Of a stretch of 64,000 nucleotides of DNA, positions 62,762 to 64,000 are shown one piece after another. The DNA is from Romboutsia hominis (lineage in GTDB: Bacteria; Bacillota; Clostridia; Peptostreptococcales; Peptostreptococcaceae): contig NZ_LN650648.1 of the NCBI RefSeq assembly GCF_900002575.1, positions 2,333,565-2,397,564 of the forward strand. The letters run 5' to 3'. Both the position numbers and the translations under genes were made by a program. The notes under the pieces are model-generated. The model was not told where the DNA came from. It was given only the letters and a program-made list of their open reading frames with translations, and did no database searches. How positions within the stretch are numbered: the first letter of the stretch is position 1; each line of letters starts with the position of its first letter.

Positions 62762-63769
62762 CTATAATACAGCTCTTGCTGTAAAGTAGTTTTTCGCATA
62801 ATATCCAGAACTTATACTATCTATTCTAACATTCTGACCTGGCTTAGGAGAATGTATCATTTTCGAATTTCCTATATATATACCAACATGATTTATAGTC
62901 TTTCCATTTGATGCAAAGAATACTAAATCACCTGGCTTTAAGTTAGCTTTGCTAACATATCTTCCAACAGTACCTTGAGATTTAGATGTTCTAGGTAATT
63001 TTACACCTGCACCATTTTTGTATACATATGATGTTAATCCTGAACAATCAAAGCTACTTGGGCCTTCTGCACCCCATACATATGGCTTTCCTAATTGCTT
63101 ATGAGCTAAATCTACTATTTTCTTAGCTTTATTATTATTTGTTACTTGATTATTTTGATTGTTGTTTTGGTTATTATTTGATTCTTGTATTTTTACATAA
63201 GATCCACTTACCCAACCTACTTGGCCGTTTGAAGTTTTTACTTTGTACCAACCATTACTGTGTTTTTCTTGTATATAAACACTATTTCCTGAGTATACCT
63301 TTGTTATAATCGAATTTGATGCTCCTGGTCCTGTTCTTACATTTAATGAATCGCAGTTATATACCACTCCATTTTTATTTATAGCTTGAGTAGGTTGGCT
63401 GCTAGCTACACTACTACCTTGGTTATTATTTGATGCTAATCTTATATAAGCACCACTAACCCAACCTATTTGACCATTTGGAGTCTTTATTTTATACCAT
63501 CCATTGCTATTTTTCTCTTGTATCTCAACAGTGTTTCCTGAGTATACCTTTGTTATAATAGAATTTGATGTTCCTGGTCCTTTTCTTACATTTAATGAAC
63601 CACAGTTGTATACTGTTCCTTTTTGTATAGTACTTTTTATATATGATTGGCTTGATGCTGTATCAGCATAAGCTTCTTGATTATTAGCAGTTATAAGTAA
63701 GCTACCTGAAAGTATCATCATACTTGTAGCCTTTGTTATTAAATTTCTCTTCTCTTTTCTTATCCCCAT
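62762..63769 (-). CDS. Secreted NlpC/P60 endopeptidase with two SH3b domains
   Basis: The 335-residue protein has a signal peptide (1-35), two SH3b domains (about 48-112 and 130-195, each with LNVR(K/T)GPG and NGWYKxKTxNGQ(I/V)GWVSG), an Asn/Gln-rich linker and an NlpC/P60 domain with Cys in SSFDCSGLTSY and His in INHVGIYIG and IHSPKPG. It cuts stem peptides of peptidoglycan outside the cell. The two SH3b copies are nearly identical in DNA over about 80 bases, a recent duplication. GAGGGGTG precedes the ATG. Confidence 0.95.
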   Translation of the reverse strand: MGIRKEKRNLITKATSMMILSGSLLITANNQEAYADTASSQSYIKSTIQKGTVYNCGSLNVRKGPGTSNSIITKVYSGNTVEIQEKNSNGWYKIKTPNGQIGWVSGAYIRLASNNNQGSSVASSQPTQAINKNGVVYNCDSLNVRTGPGASNSIITKVYSGNSVYIQEKHSNGWYKVKTSNGQVGWVSGSYVKIQESNNNQNNNQNNQVTNNNKAKKIVDLAHKQLGKPYVWGAEGPSSFDCSGLTSYVYKNGAGVKLPRTSKSQGTVGRYVSKANLKPGDLVFFASNGKTINHVGIYIGNSKMIHSPKPGQNVRIDSISSGYYAKNYFTARAVL

Positions 63770-63855
63770 AATTCACCCCTCATTATTTTTTATAAATTAA
63801 TTGTATCACTATTTTACATTTTTTTCAAATAAACGGTAACAATTTTGTTACTTTT

Positions 63856-64000
63856 TTATAATACATTTACTTCTTCTGGATTTTTATATGTTGATACTAG
63901 CTCTTTCATAGCCTCTTCTAATCCATCTTCATCTTCTTCTTTAACTAAATGATAAAGCTTGTCCAATCCTTCAAATAGCTGCATTGTATCAAACTCTATT
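63856..64000 (-). CDS. C-terminal 47 residues of an unknown acidic protein (5' end beyond window)
   Basis: The frame is open from the window edge to TAA at 63856-63858. The visible part, with HLVKEEDEDGLEEAMKELV, is acidic and helical. No family recognised; an internal ATG at about residue 6 lacks a ribosome site, so the gene most likely begins outside. A small inverted repeat GTAACAAAATTGTTAC (63836-63851) follows the stop. Confidence 0.5.
   Translation of the reverse strand, partial: IEFDTMQLFEGLDKLYHLVKEEDEDGLEEAMKELVSTYKNPEEVNVL

Noticed and set aside
1-64000. CRISPR arrays, tRNA or rRNA genes, insertion sequences, prophage
   Set aside because: I looked for regular spacer repeats, tRNA-like cloverleaf ends, transposase motifs and phage structural genes and saw none.

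Overview
The window is AT-rich DNA from a spore-forming Gram-positive anaerobe of the Peptostreptococcaceae (the Clostridioides, Paraclostridium, Terrisporobacter, Romboutsia group). The support is a small acid-soluble spore protein, pyruvate:ferredoxin oxidoreductase, a CWB2-anchored Cwp19-like wall protein, an ortholog of the C. difficile adenine methyltransferase CamA, T-box and BglG-type RNA control, strong GGAGG ribosome sites and frequent TTG/GTG starts. Genus cannot be fixed by eye. No rRNA, tRNA, insertion sequence, prophage or CRISPR array was seen.

Left part (1-13.6 kb, nearly all minus strand): a LytS/LytT two-component pair followed by a CstA-family transporter cut by the window edge; a MurE-type ligase whose usual meso-DAP arginine is absent; a two-gene aspartate racemase / D-aspartate ligase operon that predicts a D-Asp branch on peptidoglycan; a glucose-type PTS permease (EIICBA) with its PRD antiterminator, each preceded by an RNA antiterminator site overlapping a terminator; class III fructose bisphosphatase; and a small PepSY-like membrane protein.

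Middle part (13.7-45.8 kb): PFOR, deoC, an HxlR regulator behind three 19-bp tandem repeats, a stand-alone PduL phosphotransacylase, an aroC-aroB-aroA operon, a membrane protein / SpoIIE-type phosphatase / flavin reductase operon, a 56-residue gene, a spore protein, a FAD protein, a PAP2 phosphatase, hpt, a CobD-like PLP enzyme, Kup potassium uptake, a glutamate/dicarboxylate symporter, an orphan histidine kinase with an extracytoplasmic substrate-binding sensor, a DUF1232 protein, asnA under an Asn T-box, a lone PTS EIIC, a 44-residue membrane peptide, ptsHI and a patatin.

Right part (45.9-64 kb) is a cell-surface and signalling region whose content resembles the C. difficile camA-to-cwp19 neighbourhood: a patatin / CamA / STAS-like operon, a c-di-GMP phosphodiesterase, an amidase lacking one zinc-ligand histidine, a cis-prenyltransferase, a DUF4358 lipoprotein / MBOAT / DHHW surface O-acylation operon, an agrB-agrD-agrC quorum-sensing operon whose AgrD has Ser in place of the ring Cys and which lacks agrA, an Amidase_6 / DUF3298 pair, an LCP ligase, a Cwp19-like GHL10-CWB2 protein and a two-SH3b NlpC/P60 hydrolase. 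Much of the window thus concerns building, decorating and remodelling the envelope, with sugar uptake through the PTS and pyruvate metabolism as the other theme.
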